From Prevotella sp. E15-22 (GTDB lineage: Bacteria > Bacteroidota > Bacteroidia > Bacteroidales > Bacteroidaceae): a stretch of 64,000 nucleotides of DNA. Positions 1-8,416 of the stretch are shown here, piece by piece. The notes beneath the pieces are model-generated. The model was not told the origin of the DNA, did no database searches, and saw only the letters and a program-made list of their open reading frames with translations. The position numbers were made by a program, and so were the translations under genes. How positions within the stretch are numbered: the first letter of the stretch is position 1; the number at the start of each line of letters is the position of its first letter. Location of the stretch: assembly GCF_023204875.1 (NCBI RefSeq), contig NZ_CP096247.1:3038001-3102000 (forward strand), written 5' to 3'.

Positions 1-1911
1 CAGTTCAACCCCAACTTCCCCATCTATGCAGAGAACGGCCAGTATGCTCAGGCTCTGGGTGCTTACTCAGAGCGTGAGAATCCGCTGAGCATGATTCGCA
101 ATGCTAAGGACAACGAGTATACCCTGTGGCGCATGTTCGGTGACGTTCACCTGAGCGTAACCCCGTTCAAGAACTTTACCCTGCGCACCACTTTAGGCTT
201 GGACTACACCCAGAAGGAGCAGCGCTTCTTCATGTACCCCATTGCCAATGGTAAGGTAAAGCGCACCGACACAGCCGTAGAGAGCAAGCAGGAGCACTGG
301 ATGCGCTGGATGTGGAACGCCATTGCTACCTATAACCTGGAGATTGGCAAGCACCGTGGTGATGCTATGATTGGTATGGAGGTCAACCGCGAACAGACCA
401 AGTGGAGCAGTGCCCAGCGCTATGAGCTGGCTATCTTGAATACAGACTATATGTGGCCGTCAGCCGGTTCTGGCAAGCAGTTGGCTTTAGGTTCTGGCGA
501 TGGCTATTCACTGGTGTCCTTCTTTGGTAAGATCAACTACACCTATAATGACAAGTACCTGGCTTCGTTCACCATCCGTCGTGACGGTTCCAGCCGTTTC
601 GGTAAGAACAACCAGTATGGTACCTTCCCCTCTGTCAGTGCCGGTTGGCGCCTTTCTGAGGAGTCGTTCATGAACTTCACCAAGAGCTGGCTGGACAACC
701 TGAAGGTTCGCTACTCTTGGGGACAGACGGGTAACCAGGAAATCTCCAACATCGCACGCTATACCATCTATAAGTCTGTGGTATCTACAGGCTTGTGGGG
801 CAGTGGTCAGGCAGGTTCTGCCTATGACATCACCGGCCGTAACGGCGGCTACGACCTGAGCAATGGCTACGTTCGTCAGCAGCGTGCCAATGAGGACATC
901 AAGTGGGAGACCACCACGCAGCATAACATCGGTGTCGACTTCGCCTTCCTGCACAACTGCATCTATGGTAGCTTTGACTGGTTCGACAAGAAGACCACCG
1001 ACATCCTGCTCTTCATGGACGGCATCGCCGCGATGGGCGAGGGTGCCTCACAGTGGATCAATGCCGGTGAGGTGAAGAATACCGGTTGGGAATTCAGCCT
1101 GGGCTACCGTCATAAGCTGGCCAATGGCTTCTCATGGGACATCAATGGTAACATCAGCCGTTATAAGAATGAGATTACGAAGTTGCCTGAGACGGTGGCT
1201 GCCAAGGGTACGTATGGTGGTAATGGCGTGAAGAGCGTCGTTGGTCGCCCCATGTTTTCTGAGGTGGGCTATGTCGCTGACGGCATCTTCAAGAGTCAGG
1301 AGGAAATTGACAACCATGCACAGCAGGACGGTGCAGGACTTGGTCGCATCCGCTATAAGGACTTGAACGGTGATGGCAAGATTACCGAGGCCGACCAGGA
1401 CTGGATTTACGACCCGACACCCGACTTCACATGGGGTCTGAACATCTACCTGCAGTACAAGGACTTCGACTTCACCATGTTCTGGCAGGGTGTGCAGGGT
1501 GTTGATGTCAACTGTATTGGTTATAAGTCGCAGACCGACTTCTGGGCCAACTCTAATGTCAACGTGCCTTACCTGAACAAGGGTACACGCGTGTTGAACG
1601 CCTGGAGTCCTGCCAATCCAGACAGCGACATCCCCGCACTGACCACATCAGACACCAACCGCGAGGGTCGTCTGTAAACCTACTACATCGAGAATGGCTC
1701 TTACGCCAAGCTACGTACCGTACAGCTGGGCTATAACATGCCAAAGAGCATTACTGAGAAGCTGAAGATGGACCGCATCCGTCTGTACGTCTCTGCCCAG
1801 AACCTGCTGACCATCAAGAGCGGCAAGTTCACTGGCAACGATCCTGAGCGTCCTGGATTTGACTATCCTATTCCTCTCAACCTCACCTTCGGCGTGAATG
1901 TAGGATTCTAA
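1..1911 (+). pseudogene. SusC-family TonB-dependent outer-membrane transporter, 5'-partial and interrupted by an in-frame stop
   Basis: The frame is open from base 1, so the signal peptide, carboxypeptidase-like domain, plug and first strands lie outside the window. What is visible is the SusC C-terminal beta-barrel: WRLSEESF, DLNGDGKITEADQ and, near the end, LGYNMPK and SAQNLLT, the usual SusC closing motifs. A TAA at 1675-1677 ends the frame after NREGRL, but the same frame continues without a break for another 77 codons (TYYIENGSYAKLR onward) to a normal TAA at 1909-1911 and the aromatic C-terminal GF. One base change would restore the gene. Without the last strands the barrel should not assemble, so this is either a recent nonsense mutation, a mixed population or a sequencing error. 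It pairs with the SusD gene 32 bp downstream and would import an oligosaccharide, probably a fructan given the GH32 gene. Confidence 0.85.
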
Positions 1912-1943
1912 AGACCACGAATGCAATTAAACGAATAAAAGTT

Positions 1944-3692
1944 ATGAAAACAACATATATAAAATACATCTGTGCCATGTGCGCCATCTGCGGTCTGACG
2001 GCTTGTTCTGATTTCCTAGAGGAGCAGGTGCCACAGGCTACGCTGACTCAGGACGAGGTGAAGAAACCTGAGTATATCGATAATGTGCTGATTTCTGCCT
2101 ATGCCGGACTGCTCAGCATTGAGGACATGAACTCCTCGTTCTCTCTATGGAACTACGACACTCGTTCCGACGATGCTTATGTAGGCGGTGCCGACTTCTC
2201 CGATGGTGAACCTTTCCATATCCTGGAGCTGCACACCACCGTGATGACCAAAGACTGGCCATACAATGACATCTGGCAGCGCTTCTATAAATTCTTGTCA
2301 CGTGTAAGCTTGTCACTCGACATGCTGAACGAGGCCGACCAGAGCAATGCTACCATCCAGCAGCGCACTGCCGAGATGAAGTTCCTGCGTGCCTATGGCC
2401 ACTTCCAGCTGAAGCGCCTGTTCAAGAAGATTCCTTTTGTCAACAAACTGAACATGACAGAGGACGACTATAACAACATGTCGAACACGGAGTATACCAA
2501 CGACGAGGGCTGGCAACAGATCATCAACGACCTGGAGGATGCCTATGCCGTACTGCCCGTGACACAGAGCGAGAAGGGCCGTCCCACCAAGGCCGCTGCA
2601 GCAGCCTTCCTGGCAAAGGTCTATCTCTATAAGGCTTACCATCAGGACAATGCCAACAACAACCAGGTGACCAGCATCAATGAGGCTGACCTGCAGAAGG
2701 TCGTTGACTATACGAATCCTTCTATCTATGCCGCTGCCGGCTATGGCTTGGAGAGTGATATGCACAACAACTTCCGTCCGGAGGAGCAGTATGAGAATGG
2801 CAAGGAGAGCATCTGGGCCATCCAGTACTCTAAGAACGACGGTACCACTTGGGGCAACTTGAATTTCTCTAACCGTCTGATAGTACCCTGTATTCCTAAG
2901 GTGCATGACTCTGGTTGCGACTTCTACAAGCCCTCTATCAACCTAGTCAATGCCTATCGTACCAATGCCGACGGACTGCCTCTCGTGGCTACAGCAGCCA
3001 CCAAGGACTACGAGGTGGGCTCTGCACAGACTGTCGATCCACGTCTTTTCGTCACCGTTGGTCTGCCAGGTACTCCCTACATGTTCAACACCAACTACAT
3101 GATGAGTAAGACCAATACCTGGAGCCGCTCAGGTGGTAAGTATGGCTACTTCGTGTCGCTGAAGCAGAACGTAGACCCCGCAACCATCAACGAGTACATC
3201 TTCAATGCCGACAACCAGTGGGCCAGCTCTATGAACCGCGTCGTCTTCCGCTATGCTGACGTGCTGCTCATGCGTGCCGAGGCGCTGGCTCAGCAGAACA
3301 AAACTGCCGAGGCCATCGCACTGGTCAACCAGGTGCGTGAGCGTGCTAAGGCGATGGCTGCCAACAGCGTCGTGTCTAACTATCCTAATAAATATGGTGT
3401 ACACTTTGCCATCAATAGCTATAAAGGCACCTACGACAAGGATGCTGCTATGGAGATTGTGAAGACTGAGCGTCGTCTGGAACTGGCTATGGAGAGCGAG
3501 CGCTTCTTTGACCTCGTGCGTTGGGGCGATGCTGCTACCGTCATCAACAAATTCTATACTTCGGAGAGCGAGAAGATGAGCTTCCTGAAGGGCGCCCGGT
3601 TCACTGCCGACAAGAACGAGTATCTCCCTATTCCCTGGGAGCAGTTGTCAGCCTCTAACGGTCACTATACACAGAACTGTGGCGAGTGGTAA
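1944..3692 (+). CDS. SusD/RagB-family glycan-binding outer-membrane lipoprotein
   Basis: This 582-residue protein has a short hydrophobic signal and an LTAC lipobox with Cys21 as the lipidated residue. The fold is read from typical SusD features: FLEEQVPQATLT after the anchor, tetratricopeptide-like helices (AEMKFLRAYGHFQLKRLF), RPTKAAAAAFLAKVYLY, and near the C-terminus RRLELAMESERFFDLVRWG followed by EYLPIPWEQL. SusD proteins form the lid of a SusC barrel and hold the glycan for import. It starts 32 bp after the end of the SusC reading frame, so the two form a transport pair; here the SusC partner carries a premature stop. Length is normal for the family. The ligand cannot be read from sequence; fructan is inferred from the GH32 gene at 5241. 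Confidence 0.95.
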   Translation: MKTTYIKYICAMCAICGLTACSDFLEEQVPQATLTQDEVKKPEYIDNVLISAYAGLLSIEDMNSSFSLWNYDTRSDDAYVGGADFSDGEPFHILELHTTVMTKDWPYNDIWQRFYKFLSRVSLSLDMLNEADQSNATIQQRTAEMKFLRAYGHFQLKRLFKKIPFVNKLNMTEDDYNNMSNTEYTNDEGWQQIINDLEDAYAVLPVTQSEKGRPTKAAAAAFLAKVYLYKAYHQDNANNNQVTSINEADLQKVVDYTNPSIYAAAGYGLESDMHNNFRPEEQYENGKESIWAIQYSKNDGTTWGNLNFSNRLIVPCIPKVHDSGCDFYKPSINLVNAYRTNADGLPLVATAATKDYEVGSAQTVDPRLFVTVGLPGTPYMFNTNYMMSKTNTWSRSGGKYGYFVSLKQNVDPATINEYIFNADNQWASSMNRVVFRYADVLLMRAEALAQQNKTAEAIALVNQVRERAKAMAANSVVSNYPNKYGVHFAINSYKGTYDKDAAMEIVKTERRLELAMESERFFDLVRWGDAATVINKFYTSESEKMSFLKGARFTADKNEYLPIPWEQLSASNGHYTQNCGEW

Positions 3693-3697
3693 TGAAG

Positions 3698-3729
3698 AGT
3701 TTAAAGTTTAAAGTTTATAGTTGAAAGTT
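3698..3729 (+). repeat. 7-bp tandem repeat (AAGTTTA type) in the SusD/lipoprotein gap
   Basis: The short gap between the SusD gene and the next lipoprotein is built of about four and a half 7-base units (AGTTTAA, AGTTTAA, AGTTTAT, AGTTGAA). The last unit sits where a ribosome binding site would be. The same 7-base periodicity, with different words, recurs at other gene edges in this window. Confidence 0.7.
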
Positions 3730-5112
3730 ATGAAAACGATATATAGTATCATTTGCATGGTTTGTCTGCTTTGCGGGTTCACTGCCTGCAACGACGACCA
3801 TACGGGCAGCATCAATGTTGGCGGCTCGTGTCTGGTAGAGTCTTTTGAACTCAACAACCAGTTCAAGGCTACCATCAGCCATGAGAAGCGTCTCATCAAA
3901 ATCAAGGTCCCTGAGACCTTTGCACAGAAGGGCGACATGGAGATTACCAGTCTCACACTTCCTGCTGGCGCCTCTGCTAACTTTAAGTTGGGCGACCACA
4001 TCAATCTGAATGCTGACAAGACACTGCGCGTCACCAATGGCGACCTGCAGCTGGAGTATCAGGTTAGCGTACGCAACGATGAGGCCCTGCTGAAACAGTT
4101 CCTGCTGGAGGGTGTCAAGGGTGCCATCAACCAGGATGACAAGACGATTACCGTCAGTATGATGGCCAGCAGCGGCATCGACCTCTCTAATGCCACCTTC
4201 GAGGCTGTGGTTAGCGAGGATGCCACCTGCAGTCCTGCCAGCGGTACGAAGGGCAACTTCACAGAGCCTTTCCTGCTGACCGTCAATGACAATACGGCAA
4301 CCAATGTATATACCGTCAATGTGACGTTGATACAGGCTCCTGTCGCTATCTTCGTGGGCGACGCTGAAAATGTAGAGGCACTGAACGACGAGGAGAAGGC
4401 TGCTGCCAAGTGGCTGACAAGTAATGTCGCCGGTTCGGCATATCTCTCATGGAGTGACATTAACTCTGGCAGCGTGTCGCTTGACAAGGTTCGCCTGGTA
4501 TTCTTCCATCGCCACTGCCCGGCTTATGGCAACTACAATGGCTTTGCCGATGCCGAGACAGGCGCTATGACTGCACTGCCCAAGATGAAGGAACTCTACC
4601 AGAACGGAGTAGGCTTCGTACTGCAGCGCTCAGCTGTCAACTATGCCATCGCACTGGGTGCACAGCCTGAGGACTCTTATCCTAACAACGTCTGGGGTGG
4701 CAACGGAGAAGGTTCCGACGTGATGGGACCAGAGCCTTGGACCTATCGTGTTGCTGACATCAACCATCCATTGTGGAAGGACCTGAAGCGCTCAACAGGA
4801 CTGGGCGACGACCGCATCATCACACTCGACGAGGGCTACACCATCTGTAACACCACATCACAGTACGGCTTCTGGGGTGACTATCCTGACGAGAATGCTG
4901 TGGCTGCCAGGACTGGCGGTCGTGTCCTCGGTGGCGACGGCAATGTCTCTTCATGGGAGTTGAAGAATGCCGCAGGCAACTACGGTAAGGGAGGCATCGT
5001 CTGCTTCGGTACTGGTGTCTTCGACTGGAACTCTCCGACTCCTTACACCTCTGTATACCACGACAACATGGGTCAGATTATGCTCAACGCACTGGAGTAC
5101 CTTGGTAAGTGA
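3730..5112 (+). CDS. PUL surface lipoprotein with ThuA/DUF4960-like C-terminal domain
   Basis: The ATG at 3730 is preferred over the in-frame TTG at 3721 because it gives a clean signal peptide with lipobox GFTAC (Cys20). About 460 residues. Residues roughly 25-200 look like one or two beta-sandwich modules with DUF5018-like character (VYTVNVT). From about residue 205 the protein changes to an alpha/beta fold beginning VAIFVGDAENVEALNDEEK and containing KVRLVFFHRHC, GVGFVLQRSAVNYA and GRVLGGDG, which resembles ThuA-like domains and the DUF4960 family I associate with levan/fructan loci of Bacteroides. The position between SusD and a GH32 enzyme supports a role as a surface glycan-binding protein. 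The domain names are from memory of the families; the binding role is inferred. Confidence 0.75.
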   Translation: MKTIYSIICMVCLLCGFTACNDDHTGSINVGGSCLVESFELNNQFKATISHEKRLIKIKVPETFAQKGDMEITSLTLPAGASANFKLGDHINLNADKTLRVTNGDLQLEYQVSVRNDEALLKQFLLEGVKGAINQDDKTITVSMMASSGIDLSNATFEAVVSEDATCSPASGTKGNFTEPFLLTVNDNTATNVYTVNVTLIQAPVAIFVGDAENVEALNDEEKAAAKWLTSNVAGSAYLSWSDINSGSVSLDKVRLVFFHRHCPAYGNYNGFADAETGAMTALPKMKELYQNGVGFVLQRSAVNYAIALGAQPEDSYPNNVWGGNGEGSDVMGPEPWTYRVADINHPLWKDLKRSTGLGDDRIITLDEGYTICNTTSQYGFWGDYPDENAVAARTGGRVLGGDGNVSSWELKNAAGNYGKGGIVCFGTGVFDWNSPTPYTSVYHDNMGQIMLNALEYLGK

Positions 5113-5240
5113 ATAGAGAAGGCTGCGATTAAGCGAGAGCAGTGCCATGCTTGCATGAGCAATGCCGAGCGTAAGCAGGCTCGACCGTAGGTCAATAGTG
5201 AAAAGTGAAAAGTGAATAGTGATAAAAAATAAGGAATAAT
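5113..5240 (+). repeat. Intergenic dyad and 7-bp repeat block
   Basis: The 128-bp gap between the lipoprotein and GH32 genes holds a GC-richer stretch with the palindrome CATGC-TT-GCATG at 5146-5157, in a context that looks like a dispersed intergenic element. It is followed by 7-base units (AATAGTG, AAAAGTG, AAAAGTG, AATAGTG) at about 5192-5221 and an AT-rich ribosome-binding region. I see no open frame here. It may be a small transcript-stabilising or processing element; that is a guess. Confidence 0.45.
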
Positions 5241-6926
5241 ATGAAGACAATGATATATTCAGCAATCGCACTCATCCTGTCAGCCTCTGCGCTGACAGCA
5301 TGCAGCAGCGACGACGGTGTGACGGGCGATGCCGCTCGCAACTGGGCAGGTACAACAAATGCGTTCACCCCCACTGACGAACAAGGCTTTGGCACCTACT
5401 ACATGCCAGCTATCGGACGCGTCGGAGACCCCATGCCTTTCTACGATAAGAAGGCTGGCGACTTCAAGGTGCTCTACCTGCAGGAGTTCGACAACAATAT
5501 GAGTCACCGCTTCCATCCCATCTGGGGCGTCTCTACCAAGGACGGCGCCAGCTACCAGTCACTGGGCGAAGTGCTGCCCTACGGCAGCAACGACTATGTG
5601 CAGGATGCTGCGCTAGGTACCGGCTGTGCCTACTACGACGAGGCAAACGGCCTGTACTACATCTACTATACCGGTCACAATGGCAACTGCCAGTATCGTG
5701 AGGTTGTCATGCGTGCCACCTCTACCGATTTCAAGACGTGGACAAAGGACGAGCTGTGGGCACTCAATGGTCCCGACTACGGCTATTCTGCCAACGACTT
5801 CCGCGACCCGCAAATCTTCGTAGCTGACGATGGACTCTACCGCATGGTGATCTCTACCTATCCCAAGAATGGCGGCGACCCGCAGTTTGCTGAGTTCAAG
5901 TCCAGCGACCTGAAGAACTGGGAACATGTCGGTCCCTTCAAGATGATCTGGGACCGCATGCTGGAGTGCCCTGACATCTTCAAGATGGGCGACTACTGGT
6001 ATCTGGTCTACAGTCAGAGCTTCCGCGCCAGCTGGAGCCGCAAGGTGAAGTATATGTTCGCCGACAGCTGGGATGCACTGAAGGACTGCTTCAACAACGG
6101 TCCCAAGTGGCCTGCCGATGGTCCGCTGTGGCGCGAGGGCAATCTCGACACCCGTGCCTTCTATGCAGGCAAGACAGCCTCTAACGGCACCGACCGCTTC
6201 ATCTGGGGCTGGACACCATACCGCTCTGGTGCCGATATCCACGAGAAGAATGTCAACGTGGGTGCAGGCGACGGCAATGAACCCAACTGGAGTGGTGCAC
6301 TGGTATGCCACAAACTCATCCAGCATGCCGATGGTACGCTGTCGATGGGTGCCGTGCCCGCTATGGCTGCCAAGTACAGCAAGCCCCAGGAAGCCAAGGT
6401 GATGGCATCCAATGGCTACGACAATGGCAAGCTCAGCGGCGACGATGCCTATGTGCTCTACAGTCGTCTGGGCACCTGCAACCACATCTCGTTCAAGGTG
6501 ACCACCTCCAACAACAAGGATAAGTTCGGAGTCTCCTTTGTACGCAGCACTGACCCCGACTACTACTATACGCTCGTTGTCCAGCCCGAGAAGCAGGATG
6601 ATGATGAGGAGAACATCCGTAAGGTAAACTTCGAACAGGAAGGCTATCGCATCGTAGAAGAGTGGAGCGAGGAAGAGCAGAAGATGGTGGAGAAGAAGGT
6701 CTATGGCAAGGGCTTCATCGAAGGTGCCGACGGCTATGGATTCTATCGTCCCGAGAACAACGAGTACAACATCGACATCTATACCGACAATAGTGTCCTC
6801 GTCATGTACATCAACGACATCGTCTGCTGCACCCACCGCATCTATGGCATCCAGAAGAACTGCTGGAGCATCAACAACTATGGTGGTAACATCACCATTA
6901 GCGACTTGAAGATTAGTCAGCAGTAA
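5241..6926 (+). CDS. Glycoside hydrolase family 32-type lipoprotein (fructan hydrolase)
   Basis: This 561-residue lipoprotein has lipobox LTAC (Cys21). Three clan GH-J signatures are visible and spaced as in five-bladed propeller fructosidases: VGDPMPFYD with Asp63 at the nucleophile position, NDFRDPQIF with Asp189 as transition-state stabiliser, and MLECPDIF with Glu242 as acid/base. A C-terminal beta-sandwich follows from about residue 390. The usual WMNDPNG nucleophile motif is replaced by a GDP variant, and the substrate (levan, inulin or another fructan) cannot be read. It is the last gene of the SusC/SusD locus and is followed by a strong terminator. Lipid anchoring suggests a surface or periplasmic enzyme. 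A GH43-like activity is a less likely alternative because of the ECPD motif. Confidence 0.85.
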   Translation: MKTMIYSAIALILSASALTACSSDDGVTGDAARNWAGTTNAFTPTDEQGFGTYYMPAIGRVGDPMPFYDKKAGDFKVLYLQEFDNNMSHRFHPIWGVSTKDGASYQSLGEVLPYGSNDYVQDAALGTGCAYYDEANGLYYIYYTGHNGNCQYREVVMRATSTDFKTWTKDELWALNGPDYGYSANDFRDPQIFVADDGLYRMVISTYPKNGGDPQFAEFKSSDLKNWEHVGPFKMIWDRMLECPDIFKMGDYWYLVYSQSFRASWSRKVKYMFADSWDALKDCFNNGPKWPADGPLWREGNLDTRAFYAGKTASNGTDRFIWGWTPYRSGADIHEKNVNVGAGDGNEPNWSGALVCHKLIQHADGTLSMGAVPAMAAKYSKPQEAKVMASNGYDNGKLSGDDAYVLYSRLGTCNHISFKVTTSNNKDKFGVSFVRSTDPDYYYTLVVQPEKQDDDEENIRKVNFEQEGYRIVEEWSEEEQKMVEKKVYGKGFIEGADGYGFYRPENNEYNIDIYTDNSVLVMYINDIVCCTHRIYGIQKNCWSINNYGGNITISDLKISQQ

Positions 6927-6955
6927 GAGATTATTAGCGACAAATAAGAAAAATC

Positions 6956-6997
6956 GTTCAAGGTAACGTAAAAATGTTACCTTGAACATTTTTTTTA
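6956..6997 (+). terminator. Rho-independent terminator after the fructan locus
   Basis: A perfect 12-bp stem GTTCAAGGTAAC / GTTACCTTGAAC (6956-6967 and 6976-6987) with an 8-nt loop is followed by a run of eight T. It closes the transcription unit that ends with the GH32 gene. Confidence 0.95.
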
Positions 6998-7088
6998 TTC
7001 TATGAAACATTATTGATAGTACTTATTGTAATTTGATACTAATTTTGCAGCAACAAAAAACAATATTAACTCTAAAACAACAACGCTT

Positions 7089-7952
7089 ATGAAAAAAGTA
7101 TTTTTACTCATGTGCCTGATGGCAACCACAGTTATCGCTTCAGCAACCGACGTTTGGGAAGGAGAGCATGCTGTTAGCTGGAGTAACACCCTGACAATCG
7201 AAAAGGGTAAGTTTACAGATATGAAGGTTGGCGACAAACTCGTCATTGAGTTTAAGGACGCTGCAGGCGAGGTTATCGAGCTGCACAGCAACGCAGGAAT
7301 GCTCCCCGGCACACGCTTTGAACATCACATTTTCCCCGACCAGAGCAGTGTTGAGGTCTTCGCTACCCCTGCAATGCTTGCATCCCTGAAGGAGTATGGC
7401 CTTGAAGTCTGCGGTGTCAACTTCACCGCTACCAAGATATGGTATGGCGATGGCAAGGATAATATTGATGAGAACACCGCATGGAGCGGCTTCTTCTGGA
7501 TGGACGATTGGAGCACGCTGGAGATTACAAAGAACTGTTTCGCTGGCGTCGACTGGAGCAAGGTCAAGGCTATCCGCTTCTATTCTGAGGCCAACCGTAC
7601 CGACTACGTCATCAATGTTCTGACCAAGTGGGGTGAAGGTGGCAAACTGGGCGATCAGACCACGATGACTATGACCAACGAGTATGCAGAGCTCAATGTA
7701 GAGAATATCGATATGGCAGCAGCCCTTGCTGATGTTGACCGCCTTATGATTCAGTGCAACAAGGAGGCTGGCGATCCTTTCAACTTTACAGCCGTCGTGC
7801 TCGTCAAGGATGGTGCTACTAGCATTGCTGCCGTTGCCAAGAGCCAAGAGCAAACTGCCAACAGCCAATACTTCAACCTCGCTGGTCAGCGTGTCGCTCA
7901 TCCTGCTAAAGGCCTGTATATCGTCAATGGAAAGAAAGTTATTGTTAAATAG
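7089..7952 (+). CDS. Secreted protein of unknown function with Bacteroidota C-terminal sorting-like tail
   Basis: I do not recognise the central domain. The 287-residue protein has a clear signal peptide (MKKVFLLMCLMATTVIASA, cleavage near residue 19). Two stretches look related to each other, VWEGEHAVSWSNTLTIEKG near residue 22 and AWSGFFWMDDWSTLEITKN near residue 133, suggesting two copies of a beta-sandwich, perhaps carbohydrate-binding. The C-terminus FNLAGQRVAHPAKGLYIVNG plus KKVIVK matches the tails used for sorting or surface attachment in Bacteroidota. A -7 box TAATTTTG lies at 7040-7047; no good -33 box is placed correctly. A strong terminator follows at 8003, so the gene is monocistronic. 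Confidence 0.8.
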   Translation: MKKVFLLMCLMATTVIASATDVWEGEHAVSWSNTLTIEKGKFTDMKVGDKLVIEFKDAAGEVIELHSNAGMLPGTRFEHHIFPDQSSVEVFATPAMLASLKEYGLEVCGVNFTATKIWYGDGKDNIDENTAWSGFFWMDDWSTLEITKNCFAGVDWSKVKAIRFYSEANRTDYVINVLTKWGEGGKLGDQTTMTMTNEYAELNVENIDMAAALADVDRLMIQCNKEAGDPFNFTAVVLVKDGATSIAAVAKSQEQTANSQYFNLAGQRVAHPAKGLYIVNGKKVIVK

Positions 7953-8002
7953 TTAGGTTTGGTTAGTAGTTTTATTTGATGATAAGATTGTTAGTTAGTG
8001 TG

Positions 8003-8040
8003 TCGCCCGCAGTCTGTGTAGACTGCGGGCGATTTTCTTA
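8003..8040 (+). terminator. Rho-independent terminator
   Basis: A perfect 13-bp GC-rich stem TCGCCCGCAGTCT / AGACTGCGGGCGA (8003-8015, 8020-8032) with a 4-nt loop is followed by TTTTCTTATT. It ends the secreted-protein transcript. Between here and the tRNA terminator at 8168 I see no gene, only a short direct repeat GTTTACGCA at about 8141-8163. Confidence 0.93.
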
Positions 8041-8167
8041 TTGTCGCTGAAATACCTTCCCTTCACTGGCGTCAAGCGCTCTTTTAATATTAGTCCCTGT
8101 GGCATTCATATTATGTTGCAGAAAAGCGGGGACTGAAATAGTTTGTTTACGCATTGTTTACGCAGAC

Positions 8168-8202
8168 ATAAAAAAGCACTTGCGAGAAACTCGTAAGTGC
8201 TT
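8168..8202 (-). terminator. Rho-independent terminator of the tRNA gene
   Basis: On the minus strand a 13-bp stem AAGCACTTACGAG / CTCGCAAGTGCTT (one mismatch) with a 3-nt loop is followed by a T run, 12 bp downstream of the tRNA 3' end. Confidence 0.85.
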
Positions 8203-8213
8203 GATTTTCAGTG

Positions 8214-8287
8214 TGGACCAGCCAGGGCTTGAACCTGGGACCTCCAGATTATGAGTCTGTTGCTCTAACCAACTGAGCTACAAGTCC
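8214..8287 (-). tRNA. tRNA with CAT anticodon (Met elongator, or Ile2 read through lysidine)
   Basis: The 74-nt minus-strand gene folds as a cloverleaf: acceptor GGACTTG with CTGGTCC, D-stem GCTC/GAGC with the AGTTGGTTA loop, anticodon loop CTCATAA, and T-arm CCAGG-TTCAAGC-CCTGG. The anticodon is CAT. It does not have the initiator pattern of three G-C pairs below the anticodon loop, so it is an elongator tRNA-Met or the tRNA-Ile whose C34 becomes lysidine; these cannot be told apart by eye. The CCA end is not encoded. It has its own promoter and terminator. Confidence 0.93.
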
Positions 8288-8309
8288 GAGCAAAAGTTTT
8301 TTGCGGCTG

Positions 8310-8340
8310 CAAAGGTACGAGTAAAATGTGAATTATCCAA
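8310..8340 (-). promoter_or_regulatory. Bacteroidota-type promoter of the tRNA gene
   Basis: On the minus strand TTGG (8337-8340), a 19-bp spacer, then TACCTTTG (8310-8317). This fits the primary-sigma consensus TTTG-N19-TAnnTTTG and places the start about 20 bp before the tRNA. Confidence 0.8.
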
Positions 8341-8378
8341 ATAATTTGTGTAAAAAGACGTAAAACGACCACGATTCT

Positions 8379-8409
8379 TTTGCTTTTTGCGCACTTATTA
8401 GTAACTTTG
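8379..8409 (+). promoter_or_regulatory. Promoter of ribF, nearly leaderless
   Basis: A perfect match: TTTG (8379-8382), 19-bp spacer, TAACTTTG (8402-8409). The ribF ATG is only 7 bp after the -7 box, so the mRNA should have little or no leader. Confidence 0.85.
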
Positions 8410-8416
8410 CACCCAT

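Noticed and set aside
1675..1677. Stop-codon recoding in SusC
   Set aside because: TAA ends many intact genes in this window, including this one at 1909, so genome-wide reassignment is not credible.
5613..7010. Long minus-strand open frame of 465 codons opposite the GH32 gene
   Set aside because: It is antisense to a gene with clear catalytic motifs, is rich in Val/Ile/Ala typical of reversed codons, and has no promoter or ribosome site.
8141..8287. Integration (att) site of a mobile island at the tRNA
   Set aside because: No integrase gene is adjacent and no second copy of the tRNA 3' end is visible in the window; the nearby GTTTACGCA repeat is too short to argue for it.
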